NCBI RefSeq assembly: GCF_932276165.1
Contig: NC_063983.1
Location: 565,501 to 629,500, forward strand
Length of the DNA: 64,000 nucleotides
Origin: Plutella xylostella
Taxonomy: Eukaryota > Arthropoda > Insecta > Lepidoptera > Plutellidae
Direction: 5' to 3'
The notes under the pieces were generated by a model. The model was not told the DNA's origin. It was given only the letters and a program-made list of their open reading frames with translations, and made no database searches. Both the position numbers and the translations under genes were made by a program. Of this stretch, positions 60,001 to 64,000 are shown in pieces (the first letter of the stretch is position 1; each line of letters opens with the position of its first letter).

Positions 60001-63000
60001 TGAAATTCAGAATAAGAACTCACTACTTTTACTAACAGTACCTCTATTTAGTAACTCAATGTACAAGTTCAGAATGATTATTTTCCATGCGTTGCTTTAA
60101 GGAACGCAGGAGGGCAGATATAGAATTTCCTCGGTGGCAATAAGATGTGAGCTGACACAAAATCTGTGTTTTGAGGGTTTGACAGTTTTGTTCAACTCAA
60201 ACAACTGCAGCATTGCTGGTTGCTAGATAGCGTGAGTTGACTCATATCTTTCTCGAAGCATGTCGGGCCGTAAATATCCATGTAGGTCTATGTTTCAGGT
60301 TGGAATTTTATCAATGAACTAACTCATGCTTCATTAGTAATTTTAGAGCATGTGTAGTGTGTGTACATACCACAAACAGACGCATGCCCAGCCTGCGCGT
60401 GCGTAAGCGCATGCGCAGCGACTGGGCGCCAGGCGGCGGCGGCGGCGCGGCTGCCCAGCGGCTGCCACGCCCGGAGCGCCACGCACCCCGTCAGCAGAGA
60501 CACCGGATCCGATGAGGTCGAGTTGAGGTGGTACTTGAGGACCTTCTGGAACAGCTCGGGGGAGCCTGGAAAGAGAGATAGATGTAAGTATCTTATTTTA
60601 TAATTGTACTTCAACAACAATAATAGAGAGGTTAGATTAGACGTGGCGCCACGACCGGAGCGCCACGCACCCCGTCAGCAGGGACACCGGGTCAGACGAG
60701 GTCGAGTTTAGGTGGTATTTCAGCACTTTCTGGAACAGTTCTGGGGAGCCTGGAAAGAGAGATAGATGTAAGTATCTTATTTGATAATTGCACTTAAACA
60801 ACCATAATAGAGAGGTTAGATTAGACGGGGCGCCACAACCGGAGCGCCAAGCACCCCGTCAGCAGAGACACCGGGTCGGATGAGGTCGAGTTGAGGTGGT
60901 ATTTGAGCACCTTCTGGAACAGTTCTGGGGAGCCTGGGAAGAGATAGATGGAGGTTGTTTGTTTGTACTTGAGAAACCATGATAGAGAGGTTAGATTCGA
61001 CGAGTTATCATCATTGGCCGCGACATCTTGATCAGATGATTGTTGCAGCGTCAGTTTATTCATTGGGAAGAGGTTTGTGCACTGTTGGATCATAATTACG
61101 CATTTAGTATGTGAAGAGTTAAATATACCTGTGAACCTGTGATTATTAGACGTGAATGTAATTATCAGGGGTAAAAATTATGGCAGATCAGGCTCTCAGT
61201 GTCTGCGAGTGTTGCAACACCCTGTATAACACTCACTCAGCGAGGCTATGACGAGTGCGTCGGCGGTGCGTCGCGCGTCGAGACACAGCTCCGCCGCCTC
61301 CTCCAGGTTGCCGCAGACCAGCGCGCGGCAGATCAGGCTCTCAGTGTCTGGGGGCAAACGGGAAAATTACTGTATATGTGGGCAAAAAACATTACACGTC
61401 TTAATTTTATTGGACCAATGCAACGAACTAGATTTTCTCGCCAGCTATGCTATACATCGCTTTTAGATCCCGAAATATCCATTGGATATTCAGTAAAAAG
61501 GATACATAAATATTTAATATTTATACTGTAGGACTTCCGGGATAAAAATTAGCATACTTTCCAGGATATTTTCAAGCTCTAAGCTACCTGCTTTGTACCA
61601 AATTTCGTCAACAACAGTTCAATGGTATACGCGTGATTACTTTTTACTTTCACATTTATAATCTCAAATAGGGATGTAATCAATTAAGTTACCTTCGCCC
61701 TGTGGTATGTTGACGGTGTTAGTCGGGGGTTGCACGGAGTCTACGTTGGAGAGCTTCCTCTCGAGCAGAGTGTGGGCATCCTGCTGACAGAATATAACGA
61801 TTATTTACTGACTGAAAGAACAGATTACACAAATTTTAATATTAAAAGAAAACACCACGGATACTTGACACCACATAGGGACAATTTTATGTGCAGTTGA
61901 TTTGCATCATGTATTACACACATAAAATTTAATTAAATTTATAAGTACTCATAAAAATAAATAGTGATGGTTTACATTTATTTAGATAATTATTTACATA
62001 AATAAAGTGCAGACAGGAACGTAAAAAAGCACAACAACAACAACTACAAAGAAAAGCAAAGAACATAGTGAATATTCGACACAAGTCAAAAAATCCGACA
62101 GCTGTCAAACTCATCTGACAGCTGTCAAAATCTATGGACATGTGTCAAACGAAGAACTCACCGATAGGTCAGTGCTGGTGTCAGTAGATAGTTCTGCATC
62201 GGTCTCCGTGGATTCACCCTGCAGGCCGGCGGGGGGTTATACGATAAGTCAAGTGCGTAGCGGTGTGAGTGTGTGGGATGTTAACTAGGTAAGTATAGTT
62301 GGATTCAAGTAGCGTTAGACAAAAAGTCAGTTTAAGGGTAAGATAGAGTATTTATAAATTGTTAGGTGGGTTAGGTCAGAGGTGTATTGGAAGAATAGTA
62401 TATACAAGGATTGTGTTGCTAGACTAGTAATGTGGAACATCTGTAACTCTAAGGGAGCAGCCGAAACCTTTAGGTATGGAGGATTTTAATTGAATGAGTT
62501 TAGAAGAAGACAAACGGCGTGAATGAGGTTATGTAAGTAGGGTAAAATGGCGTGACGTAGGTAGGAGAAGAAGGTACCTTGCCTGCTTTAGTGTGACCTT
62601 TACCGTTGTGCACTCCCTGAGGTATCTCTGTCTCTGTCACGTTCGTGGAGGCCCCGCCCCGCACCTCGCCGCGCATGCCTCAGGGAGTGCACAGCGGTAA
62701 TGGTCACACTATAACAAGCTGCTAAAGGTAACACCATGTCGAGGTCTTGTACTCTACTCTACTACAACTAGATGGTGTCTCACCCGACTCAGCCCCGCTA
62801 TGCCGCTGGTGATGGAGTCCACGTTGTTCTCGAGACCTTCGGAGAGCGCGCTTGGCCCCTTGAAGCGAGACGGGATTTCGTCCTCTTTGTAGCCTGGGGA
62901 AAGATATAATAATAATTATAAGTCGTTAATTTTCAGGCACCATGAGACCCATTGATTTTAAATCTAACCTGGCACTCCCAGTTGCCGCTACATAGGTACA

Positions 63001-63125
63001 TTATCGACATAAATAAACGTCACTATACGGCGCTGTGATTGGTGGACTGCGCATTAAACGAGTTTATCGACGTCGATAATGAACCCGTGTCGCGGCAGTC
63101 GGGAATTTCATAGATATAGATTTAA

Positions 63126-63156
<31 letters not shown>

Positions 63157-63421
63157 AATTGCTCTCGTCACCCACTGGTTCACAGTAGACTACAAAAATG
63201 TCGTCAGTAGTTGACGGGGTAGTCAAGTATACTTGAGGTATGTTATTTTAGACATTATATTGTGGCGACATCTATCTCCCATCAGCAGTAAACAGTGTTA
63301 ATATGTACCGAGTAAGTTGAGCGCCTCCTGTCTATAGTTGGGCAGGAAGCTGGCGCGCAGGAAGAACCACACGTAGCGCTCCGTCTGGTCTGTGGCTGCG
63401 TCGCCGCGGGACCGACAGTAC
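38899..63421 (-). CDS. Sec31, COPII outer-coat protein (3' part, 16 exons)
   Basis: Sec31 pairs with Sec13 to form the outer cage of COPII vesicles at ER exit sites and stimulates GTP hydrolysis by Sar1-Sec23. The exons listed separately (63309-63421 down to 38899-39087) have consistent splice phases and give about 753 codons. In order they show a linker ending LLGYKEDE; the alpha-solenoid (ACE1) region with ESLICRALVCGNLEEAAELC, SPELFQKVLKYHL, EQLGDKLSKDPDPAYKEAA and ELRDRLQRAL; a long Pro/Gln/Ala-rich segment with the conserved GWNDPP motif; and the C-terminal helical domain with GPIPDEHVVLQTV, KRKLDDVQKRLENLYDMLRE and FLPGLKQLLQLAGQLQV. These match vertebrate SEC31A in the same order. The N-terminal WD40 propeller exons are off the window, since the first exon here starts mid-codon. 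Several introns carry tandem copies of exon edges (see findings). Confidence 0.92.
39583..39654 (-). CDS. Sec31 exon o
   Basis: It lies between TTGTTTCCAG and GTGAGTTT and has 24 codons, phase 0 to phase 0. It encodes HMKRKLDDVQKRLENLYDML and continues REYR. It matches KRKLDDASKRLEFLYDKLRE of vertebrate SEC31A. Confidence 0.93.
39914..40045 (-). CDS. Sec31 exon n
   Basis: It lies between TTAATATTCCAG and GTACGAGC and has 44 codons, phase 0 to phase 0. It encodes APEPVAAPEPPAPIQKGPIP and continues DEHVVLQTVLDQLRSQCAER. PIPDEH is strongly conserved with vertebrate SEC31A and opens the helical C-terminal domain. Confidence 0.93.
40211..40366. mobile_element. Foldback MITE with GTGTC ends
   Basis: The left arm GTGTCCCCGCACACGGGCCA, then CCGGCCACA and the right arm TGTGGCCGGTGGCCCGTGTA, then CGGCGACAC are inverted copies with few mismatches. 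It lies next to the LINE 3' tail in the Sec31 intron. Confidence 0.65.
41680..42057 (+). mobile_element. RTE-type LINE 3' end with poly-A, nested in LINE
   Basis: It encodes about 105 residues of an RTE C-terminus (MERSILGVKLTDRVRNTALR, WNWAGHVCRMHPDRWAK, EVFAQQWENT), followed by about 38 As. The target-site duplication is AAGTAGAG (41672-41679 and 42058-42065). It is a 5'-truncated, recent insertion on the plus strand. Confidence 0.88.
42581..42585. repeat. BEL/Pao target-site duplication, left (TTCCC)
   Basis: It is identical to 48256-48260. It lies inside the LINE coding frame. Confidence 0.85.
42586..42729 (-). repeat. BEL/Pao 3' LTR
   Basis: It is 144 bases, TG...CA-type, and matches 48112-48255 except for a T/C difference (CTTCACTTTTG against CTTCACCTTTG). 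Confidence 0.9.
42875..43444 (-). CDS. BEL/Pao integrase C-terminal part (shifted frame)
   Basis: These 189 residues continue the integrase of the preceding ORF in a different frame. CGGLWEAGVQSAKRHL holds the third catalytic acid (Glu), and LNSRPI and LTPGHFLVGEPL follow. A C-terminal domain of the DUF5641 type (GDLVVVKNEDMPPTKWLLGR) ends it. The single-base frame break at about 43445 is the only lesion I see in the element. Confidence 0.88.
   Translation of the reverse strand: MPTCGGLWEAGVQSAKRHLTRVNKDTKLTYEEMSTLLTQIEACLNSRPICQIDNTTETPLTPGHFLVGEPLIGVPGPDYQTKKIGLLTRWQLIQRMTSEFWCRWRTEYLNTLQQRFKWQVAVPSPEIGDLVVVKNEDMPPTKWLLGRIKYLHPGEDNIVRVVTVQCKGNNELKRPLYKIIPLPKQPEAE
43446..48023 (-). CDS. BEL/Pao gag-pol polyprotein (ends early in integrase)
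   Basis: This frame of 1525 residues includes a gag core of the DUF1759 type at about 127-300 (IQLPTFSGKYEDWPTY); CX2C-type zinc knuckles at 345-410 (CVYCNGDHYMYHC, CFNCLIPSHNVYQC); an aspartic protease with ALIDQGSEASF at about 457-467; and reverse transcriptase with the YMDD motif near residue 855. It continues with RNase H (FADAST, WTDSTVVLAWLQ) and integrase with its H2C2 zinc region and two of the three catalytic acids (DYAGP, WSDNGTNF). It stops right after WHYTP, where the frame shifts by one base into the next ORF. The element's own replication is therefore probably impaired unless frameshifting occurs. Confidence 0.92.
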   Translation of the reverse strand: MALLNKEQSEYLNTLDQTAHIIQRELVNFKKCPKQRLTEGYITTRLKNNEQYWGTYKEAFQNLTKCTPREDMKDIEYFVNEEYFKIQDIYLDLQADLTDCLTQPSLPQTTTTTAAQVPHSPMSFATLPKIQLPTFSGKYEDWPTYQDLFTALVHNTSLSDVQKLHYLKTSVAGEAEMLLRHIQITDSNYTQAWEILKGRFGNQKMIANSILKRLFSQKKVTNQSASQIKTLLDTTTECLNSLNNLKIATDSWDTIIVFLVSQKMDAESLKGWEEHSHNEDSDKMATWRDLQKFLETKFRTLELITSEPSSVRERPQTHKSFHTMAEEGEEDTCQIAHAKVNSRSCVYCNGDHYMYHCKEFAKQTVEHRQEFVKKNNLCFNCLIPSHNVYQCKQRTTCRICHKKHHSLLHRARETTIQPEPTITTAHFSNQQPSTQVLLATAQVQMESDDGAVHTLRALIDQGSEASFVSARVVDLLRLRKTDINGVASGVGEGTKIPLKHLVEMKIKSSYTNKVVNVTAYVLKTISTKLPSKDIIMNWQILQTLNLADPTYNTPGKIDILLGAEVFCKIIEEGLIKLPDGVVAQKTMLGWILSGQREGTEEIMKHNVTTLHITRQVVEDNDMLRRFWEIETDIYKKRKLMTKEEQMCENIYKDSTTRDETGRYIVHLPLKQSIEETVRLCGDTKQQAIARFKQLERKFKRNDKLKTEYTKVIHEYLEMGHMKESKTPDNEVTVYLPHHAVVREDRETTKVRVVFDASARGSNGHPLNDAMMIEPALQPDLRSLITKWRTHKICIVGDITKMYRMVKMTEEHTDLQRIVWRDDPSGDIKSYNLTTVTFGTAAAPYLAVRTLNQVADDENHRFPETAPLIKHSFYMDDLMTGAEDVEKAKKICTEIGTILKSGGFEMQKWSSNSEEVLNHIQGDDTIRVIKQDAIIKILGLTWDRKDDKFKATVNLPELRHPVTKRAILSDVGRLFDPFGWLSPVIIIAKMLIQKLWKCELDWDTELPNHLIEEWKTYRQEIIHLQNATVPRWVNSTLVNREKAEIHGFADASTQAYAAVTYLRVVEEDEIHVTMIAARTKVAPLKQLSIPKLELSAAALLTELIEDIVEPLSIPKERVFAWTDSTVVLAWLQSDSHNWRTFVANRISDITRVVDGDHWHHVQSAENPADIASRGIKASEVAACRIWWTGPDWLKQDTIQFDKSEIPTTDLELKVSCHTTSVEEKPIWERFSSISRMKRVLAYCRRMIKNTETEPRKNYIEVSEMDKILSEGIKYYQNLVYGREIEEIKRDGRVKKRSSLISLSPYLDEKGILRVGGRLQNAEIAEETKHPIIIPSSQHITRLLIQEAHMKTLHGGIQAMMAYIRTNYWVIGLKSGVRRCIHNCKTCIIDKAKGKNQFMGQLPAARVNQHRAFKHSGVDYAGPVLIRTSKRRGQRAYKGYICLFVCMSTRAIHLEAVTDLTAQAFIAAFRRFVARRGHCAHLWSDNGTNFVGAARELKELFNENKSAMTKEVAELLANDGTTWHYTP
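48112..48255 (-). repeat. BEL/Pao 5' LTR
   Basis: It is the partner of 42586-42729. It directly precedes the primer-binding region and the gag start at 48023. Transcription of the element would start in it, on the minus strand. Confidence 0.9.
48756..49460 (+). CDS. ORF1-type protein of non-LTR retrotransposon
   Basis: There are about 235 codons in the element. A Pro/Ala/Arg-rich basic N-terminal half (to about residue 125) is followed by DKDGFILVEKRSPRRRNRNK. A globular C-terminal part follows with VDIYVSRVHANMAHDNIVRY, SAKQTDFKSFRIRIP and FWPAGIVFRRYREAKQ. This C-terminal part has the look of the ORF1 C-terminal domain of insect Jockey/CR1-type elements (VxxSRxxxxxxxDIVxYI...DFKSFxIxVP...FWPxGVxxRRFR). 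The frame is intact to its stop, but no start codon lies inside the element, so the 5' end may be truncated. In the host genome it is antisense to Sec31. Confidence 0.6.
   Translation, partial: QRDRVTATDTDSRQANDPPPATYAERTRDAACPLRAAAPAPPRPAAAAPSTTRSQQEAAPAPPRPRPRPRRRRRAAPLAAPQVTLAAAGAPAAPPRAPRNTIADKDGFILVEKRSPRRRNRNKRGTAPAACSLKAATPTVDIYVSRVHANMAHDNIVRYIKERSVGRTEQPVQVLAIERLQSAKQTDFKSFRIRIPAAQQKVLLDKNFWPAGIVFRRYREAKQTIKPPDNSARV
48756..49597 (+). mobile_element. ORF1-only (HAL1-like) non-autonomous retroposon
   Basis: It is inserted head-to-tail against the LINE and flanked by TCATT (48751-48755 and 49598-49602). It carries one open frame (next entry), then a 3' UTR ending GAAATAAATGGATATTATTA with an ATT repeat tail of about 25 bases. 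It has no endonuclease or reverse transcriptase, so it resembles mammalian HAL1 elements that keep only ORF1. Confidence 0.7.
50556..50861 (-). CDS. Sec31 exon m with heptad repeat
   Basis: It lies between TTTTCAACTTCCAG and GTAAGTAG and has 102 codons, phase 0 to phase 0. After PKQEVQAQAPITHPLFGVEP it carries eight tandem heptads of the QFPGQNQ type (50610-50777: five exact, then QFPGQQG, QFPGQQP, GFPGQAQ), and it ends YQQPYQSAYAPP. This is a disordered Gln/Pro-rich linker. Confidence 0.85.
51401..51488. mobile_element. Small foldback MITE in Sec31 intron
   Basis: GGCCGCGTCAGCGGCGGCAC, then TAGTATTA is inverted as TAATACTAGG, then GTCCGTCGTGGACGCGGCC. Each arm is about 32 bases. Confidence 0.5.
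52130..52302 (-). CDS. Sec31 exon l (GWNDPP motif)
   Basis: It lies between ATCCTCCCACCAG and GTGAGGAT, entering in phase 1 and leaving in phase 0. It encodes YTPMTAQPLPANNTMNGGGY, a Pro/Ala stretch, and APGWNDPPMLTSKPK. GWNDPP is a signature conserved with vertebrate SEC31A (GWNDPPAL). Confidence 0.92.
52661..52828 (-). CDS. Sec31 exon k
   Basis: It lies after TTCACATTTCAG with donor GTGAGAGT, in phase 1 at both edges. It encodes GTLSSRGKYKVDPSVQPAPA, then YGQYGYAPAPAPAPAPAAPY, then NSPLPDQYGSNT. The acceptor is a tandem CAGCAG, so use of the second AG (start 52825) would drop one Ala codon. Confidence 0.82.
53335..53433 (-). CDS. Sec31 exon j
   Basis: It lies between GTTTCTTTCAG and GTCAGTTT, in phase 1 at both edges. 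It encodes QPPYQPDPWGASSVPAPAAP and continues PPRPGSVGPQGA, part of the Pro-rich segment thought to contact the Sar1-Sec23 inner coat. Confidence 0.8.
53491..53626. mobile_element. Harbinger-like MITE, left end truncated
   Basis: The right end TTGAAAAATCAGCCC followed by TTA matches the element at 37491. The left end has lost its first six bases (TTAATTTTTCAATAG). Confidence 0.55.
53865..53985 (-). CDS. Sec31 exon i
   Basis: It lies between TAACATTCCAG and GTTAGTAG, entering in phase 0 and leaving in phase 1. It encodes AAATPQPTHTHNRPRTVSSH and continues SQNRASAANVHADINNTYNT, the start of the low-complexity linker after the solenoid. Confidence 0.78.
54076..54208. mobile_element. Foldback MITE in Sec31 intron
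   Basis: TCGCCATACTCGATTAGATC, then ATAACC at the left is inverted as GGTTATGATCTAACCGATTA, then TGGCGA at the right. The centre, with TTAACACATCTGTCAAGAAT, resembles the block near 16875. Confidence 0.55.
54322..54812. mobile_element. TGCCGC foldback MITE, interrupted copy
   Basis: The left arm TGTCGCTACACGGGTTCGTT, then ATCGACGTAGATAA and the right arm GAGTTTACAGACGTCGATAA, then CACGTGTTGCGGC are inverted copies. It is interrupted by the element at 54356-54707. Relatives are at 35846 and 62983. Confidence 0.65.
54356..54707. mobile_element. PIF/Harbinger-like MITE nested in another MITE
   Basis: The ends GGGGCCGTCCATTAATCACG and CGTGATTAATGGACGGCCCC are perfect inverted repeats. TAA flanks both sides (54353-54355, 54708-54710). 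The empty relatives at 35846 and 62983 read through as ATAAACGTCAC, confirming the 3-bp duplication. The interior has C/G-rich runs (CCCCCCCTCCCCCC). Confidence 0.75.
54918..58832. repeat. 122-bp minisatellite made of Sec31 exon end plus splice donor, 32 copies
   Basis: The motif CCTCTGTCAC recurs from 54951 to 58732 at 122-base steps (one 1-base deletion near 58207), giving 32 units. On the Sec31 strand each unit holds 66 bases of exon h ending CACGAGCGG, the donor GTGAGC, and about 50 intron bases with TGTAGTGACAG. The rightmost unit is the real exon end. Single-base variants recur at 732 bases (six units: 55745/56477, 55551/56283) and 854 bases (seven units: 57206/58060), showing block duplication. 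The plus strand has no stop in any frame of the unit, which produces very long spurious ORFs. Confidence 0.95.
58761..58910 (-). CDS. Sec31 exon h
   Basis: It lies between TTTCCTCCACAG and GTGAGC and has 50 codons, phase 0 to phase 0. It encodes NVSKLDAIITEYAARLAAQG, then GLAGALSALQGAPRC, then ELRDRLQRALRQHER. It matches LAAKMSQYANLLAAQGSIAA and LRDRLCRA of vertebrate SEC31A. Its last 66 bases plus the donor are the founder sequence of the 32-copy array to the left. Confidence 0.92.
58946..59036 (+). repeat. tRNA-derived SINE fragment
   Basis: It contains GCGTAGAGTAGTTAGGAACT, a B-box (AGGTTCGATCCCCGG), and CATATTTGTTCTCAGGTATT. It lies in the intron between exons g and h. Confidence 0.5.
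59040..59432 (+). repeat. SINE/LINE-tail repeat with (GATGAT) end
   Basis: GAAGCGTCCGTAGTCGAGCG, then GGATGGGTGACCAATTTCAA, then GGTCCCGGTTGCTGCTTCGG, then GACAGTCGGGTTGCCCACTT, and finally CCAGCAGTGGGGACGTAATG with a GATGATGATGATGATT tail. I recognise these segments from repeated lepidopteran 3' ends. The GGATGGGTGACC segment faintly resembles 5S rRNA but is too short to assert it. Confidence 0.6.
59631..59806 (-). CDS. Sec31 exon g
   Basis: It lies between TTTCTCTCCCACAG and GTAAGTGT, entering in phase 1 and leaving in phase 0. It encodes EQLGDKLSKDPDPAYKEAAA, then CFALAHSWRAVAAARGAG, then RRAAVDNGSHT. It matches CDLLGTRLENEGD and following residues of vertebrate SEC31A. Confidence 0.9.
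60371..60565 (-). CDS. Sec31 exon f (full copy)
   Basis: It lies between CTTTCCAG and GTATGTAC and has 64 codons, entering and leaving in phase 1. It encodes SPELFQKVLKYHLNSTSSDP, then SLLTGCVALRAWQPL, then THAQAGHASVC. It aligns with GGQELLARTQKKYF and following residues of vertebrate SEC31A. The run of alanines (SRAAAAAWRPVAA) is GC-rich. Confidence 0.88.
60464..61002 (-). repeat. Tandem 184-bp triplication of Sec31 exon f 5' part
   Basis: Units start at 60464, 60648 and 60832. Each contains the pyrimidine tract and acceptor, 36-37 codons starting SPELFQKVLKYHL, and intron sequence with TAGAGAGGTTAGATTAGACG. Only the 60464 unit continues into the full exon (60371-60565). The 60749 and 60933 copies keep a good acceptor but reach an in-frame TAA at 60637-60639 and 60821-60823. 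They would act as poison exons or be ignored. Confidence 0.85.
61182..61205 (-). repeat. Partial duplicate of Sec31 exon e acceptor edge
   Basis: This 24-base stretch is identical to 61327-61350, which spans the exon e acceptor and its first 21 bases. It lies 145 bases away in the following intron, next to a TGTTGCAACACCCTGTAT fragment of the TACAGGG MITE family. Confidence 0.7.
61237..61347 (-). CDS. Sec31 exon e (ACE1 start)
   Basis: The acceptor follows CGTTTGCCCCCAG, and the donor is a strong GTGAGT. It encodes TESLICRALVCGNLEEAAEL and continues CLDARRTADALVIASL. This is the hallmark Sec31 solenoid motif (ALxxGxxExAVxLCLxxxRxADA). Confidence 0.93.
61531..61668. repeat. Diverged copy of the 36774 repeat
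   Basis: It shares TTCCGGGATAAAAATTAGCA, then CCAAATTTCGTCAACAACAG, then TTTCACATTTATAAT with the lepidopteran repeat at 36774. It lies within a Sec31 intron. Confidence 0.5.
61693..61780 (-). CDS. Sec31 exon d
   Basis: It lies between TCTGTCAGCAG and GTAACTTA, entering in phase 0 and leaving in phase 1. It encodes DAHTLLERKLSNVDSVQPPT and continues NTVNIPQGE, the linker just before the conserved solenoid start. Confidence 0.82.
62162..62218 (-). CDS. Sec31 exon c
   Basis: This 57-base, phase-0 symmetric exon lies between CCTGCAG and GTGAGTTC. It encodes GESTETDAELSTDTSTDLS, an acidic Ser/Thr-rich linker. As a symmetric exon it could be skipped without a frame change. Confidence 0.7.
62578..62664 (-). 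CDS. Possible MITE-derived cassette exon of Sec31
   Basis: This 87-base open stretch in phase 0 at both edges lies between GCGAG (weak acceptor) and AAG|GTACCT (reasonable donor). It would add VRGGASTNVTETEIPQGVHN and nine more residues between exons b and c without changing the frame. Most of it lies inside a small inverted-repeat element (62590-62710), and the acceptor has a poor pyrimidine tract. The acidic linker here varies between species, so I treat it as a low-confidence alternative exon. Confidence 0.2.
62590..62710. mobile_element. Small TA-flanked MITE in Sec31 intron
   Basis: AGTGTGACCTTTACCGTTGT, then GCACTCCCTGAGG at the left is repeated inverted at 62678-62710 with two mismatches. 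TA borders both ends, as in Tc1/mariner-type MITEs. Confidence 0.6.
62784..62893 (-). CDS. Sec31 exon b
   Basis: The acceptor is ATCTTTCCCCAG and the donor GTGAGACA; it enters in phase 1 and leaves in phase 0. It encodes YKEDEIPSRFKGPSALSEGL and continues NNVDSITSGIAGLSR. Vertebrate SEC31A has YRKDDL at the same place. Confidence 0.85.
62983..63097. mobile_element. TGCCGC foldback MITE, empty copy in Sec31 intron
   Basis: TGCCGCTACATAGGTACATT, then ATCGACATAAATAAACGTCA is inverted as GAGTTTATCGACGTCGATAA, then GAACCCGTGTCGCGGCA. It is about 115 bases and the cleanest copy of the family in the window. Confidence 0.7.
63127..63156. repeat. (TC)n microsatellite
   Basis: About 15 CT/TC units in the intron between exons a and b. 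Confidence 0.9.
63309..63421 (-). CDS. Sec31 exon a
   Basis: The acceptor is TATACTACCAG and the donor GTACATAT. It has 37 codons, with one base carried in and one carried out, and encodes ERYVWFFLRASFLPNYRQEA and NLLG. It corresponds to the region just before the LLGYKEDE junction of Sec31. Confidence 0.85.
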
Positions 63422-63505
63422 CTGGTAGTATAATAAGTATAACATGTTTATAAGTATTCGTTCATTTGGGAAGGAAAACATCTTGAGCAAACCTAAATAC
63501 GTAGA

Positions 63506-63585
63506 GCGGAGGTAGCTCAGTCGGGTAAGTAAGCGGTCGCTTCTGACGACAGAGATGCGGGTTCGAATCCCGGCGCTGACATGTA
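63506..63585 (+). repeat. tRNA-derived SINE head
   Basis: GCGGAGGTAGCTCAGTCGGG carries an A-box, and GGGTTCGAATCCCGGC carries a B-box 45 bases later. The flanks do not form an acceptor stem, so it is a SINE head rather than a tRNA gene. Confidence 0.6.
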
Positions 63586-63842
63586 TCAAAGAGTTCCTTG
63601 AATATAAGTACAATGTATACCATCGCTGTTACGAAAACATCGTAAGTAAACCTGCATAACTATATAGATTTAGCACACTAGATATGTGAACCCATCAACC
63701 TGCAGTGGACCAGGGTTGTGGGAAATGATCCAAGCTTTGGAAGGCAATTAAGTCCTTGGGGATATGCACAAAGGTTCCACTCGAGAGAGCCAGGTGCAGG
63801 TACTTAAACACTCCATAAAGAATAGAACATTTAATAGAGAGA

Positions 63843-63916
63843 CGGCACTGTAGCTAAGGCGGTAGTGAAGCTGCTTCCGAAGCTTGGGGCCACGGGTTCG
63901 AATCCCGCCCAGGGTA
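63843..63916 (+). repeat. tRNA-derived SINE head
   Basis: CGGCACTGTAGCTAAGGCGG and a B-box in CACGGGTTCGAATCCCGCCC are present. It lies in the Sec31 intron upstream of exon a and belongs to a different subfamily from the one at 63506. Confidence 0.6.
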
Positions 63917-64000
63917 AACATTTGTGTGATGAGCATTTCTGTTTGCCTTGTCTCTGGTGGTAGTTTATCTATTTTATATGTATTTGTGTAGATATATCAG

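Overview
This window is almost certainly from a moth or butterfly (Lepidoptera). It is AT-rich, its genes are split by short-consensus introns, and it is crowded with repeat types that I associate with lepidopteran genomes: tRNA-derived SINEs, the interspersed repeat beginning GGGTTCCGTAGCC, RTE-type LINE ends, CR1/Jockey-group LINEs, BEL/Pao elements and many foldback MITEs. I recognise only two host genes. The species cannot be named from the sequence alone.

Gene content. (1) A single-exon, TATA-containing gene at 23239-23956 (minus) encodes a 177-residue calexcitin-like EF-hand protein. (2) The 3' half of Sec31, the outer-coat subunit of COPII vesicles, fills 38787-63421 (minus). Sixteen exons form an unbroken, phase-consistent chain of about 2.26 kb of coding sequence. 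They cover the alpha-solenoid (ACE1) region, a long Pro/Gln-rich linker and the helical C-terminal domain. The exons for the N-terminal WD40 propeller must lie beyond base 64000.

Layout. 1-23 kb holds no recognised exon. It carries foldback elements, SINEs, and an armed foldback element at 10107-11093 that has relatives at 20052-20808 and 29879-30660. 23.2-24 kb is the calexcitin gene. 24-38.8 kb is intergenic, with a second armed element (32669-33135), a SINE hit by a hAT element that was itself hit by an RTE fragment (33163-35415), and several MITEs. 38.8-63.4 kb is Sec31. Its intron at 40046-50555 holds a CR1/Jockey-group LINE that received three later insertions: an ORF1-only retroposon, a complete BEL/Pao element with near-identical LTRs, and an RTE 3' end with a poly-A tail. 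Each has a clean target-site duplication, and the LINE reading frame is continuous once they are discounted.

Most unusual features. Sec31 itself has undergone repeated local duplication of exon-intron boundaries. The end of one exon plus its splice donor is repeated 32 times in a 3.9-kb minisatellite with a 122-bp unit. The start of another exon is present three times at a 184-bp period, with the two upstream copies running into in-frame stops. The acceptor edge of a third is duplicated 145 bp away. Separately, a family of foldback elements has arms made of degenerate ~15-17-bp 'phrases' around a GCTCCGC-rich core and is flanked by 9-11-bp target-site duplications. I cannot assign it with certainty to a described superfamily.
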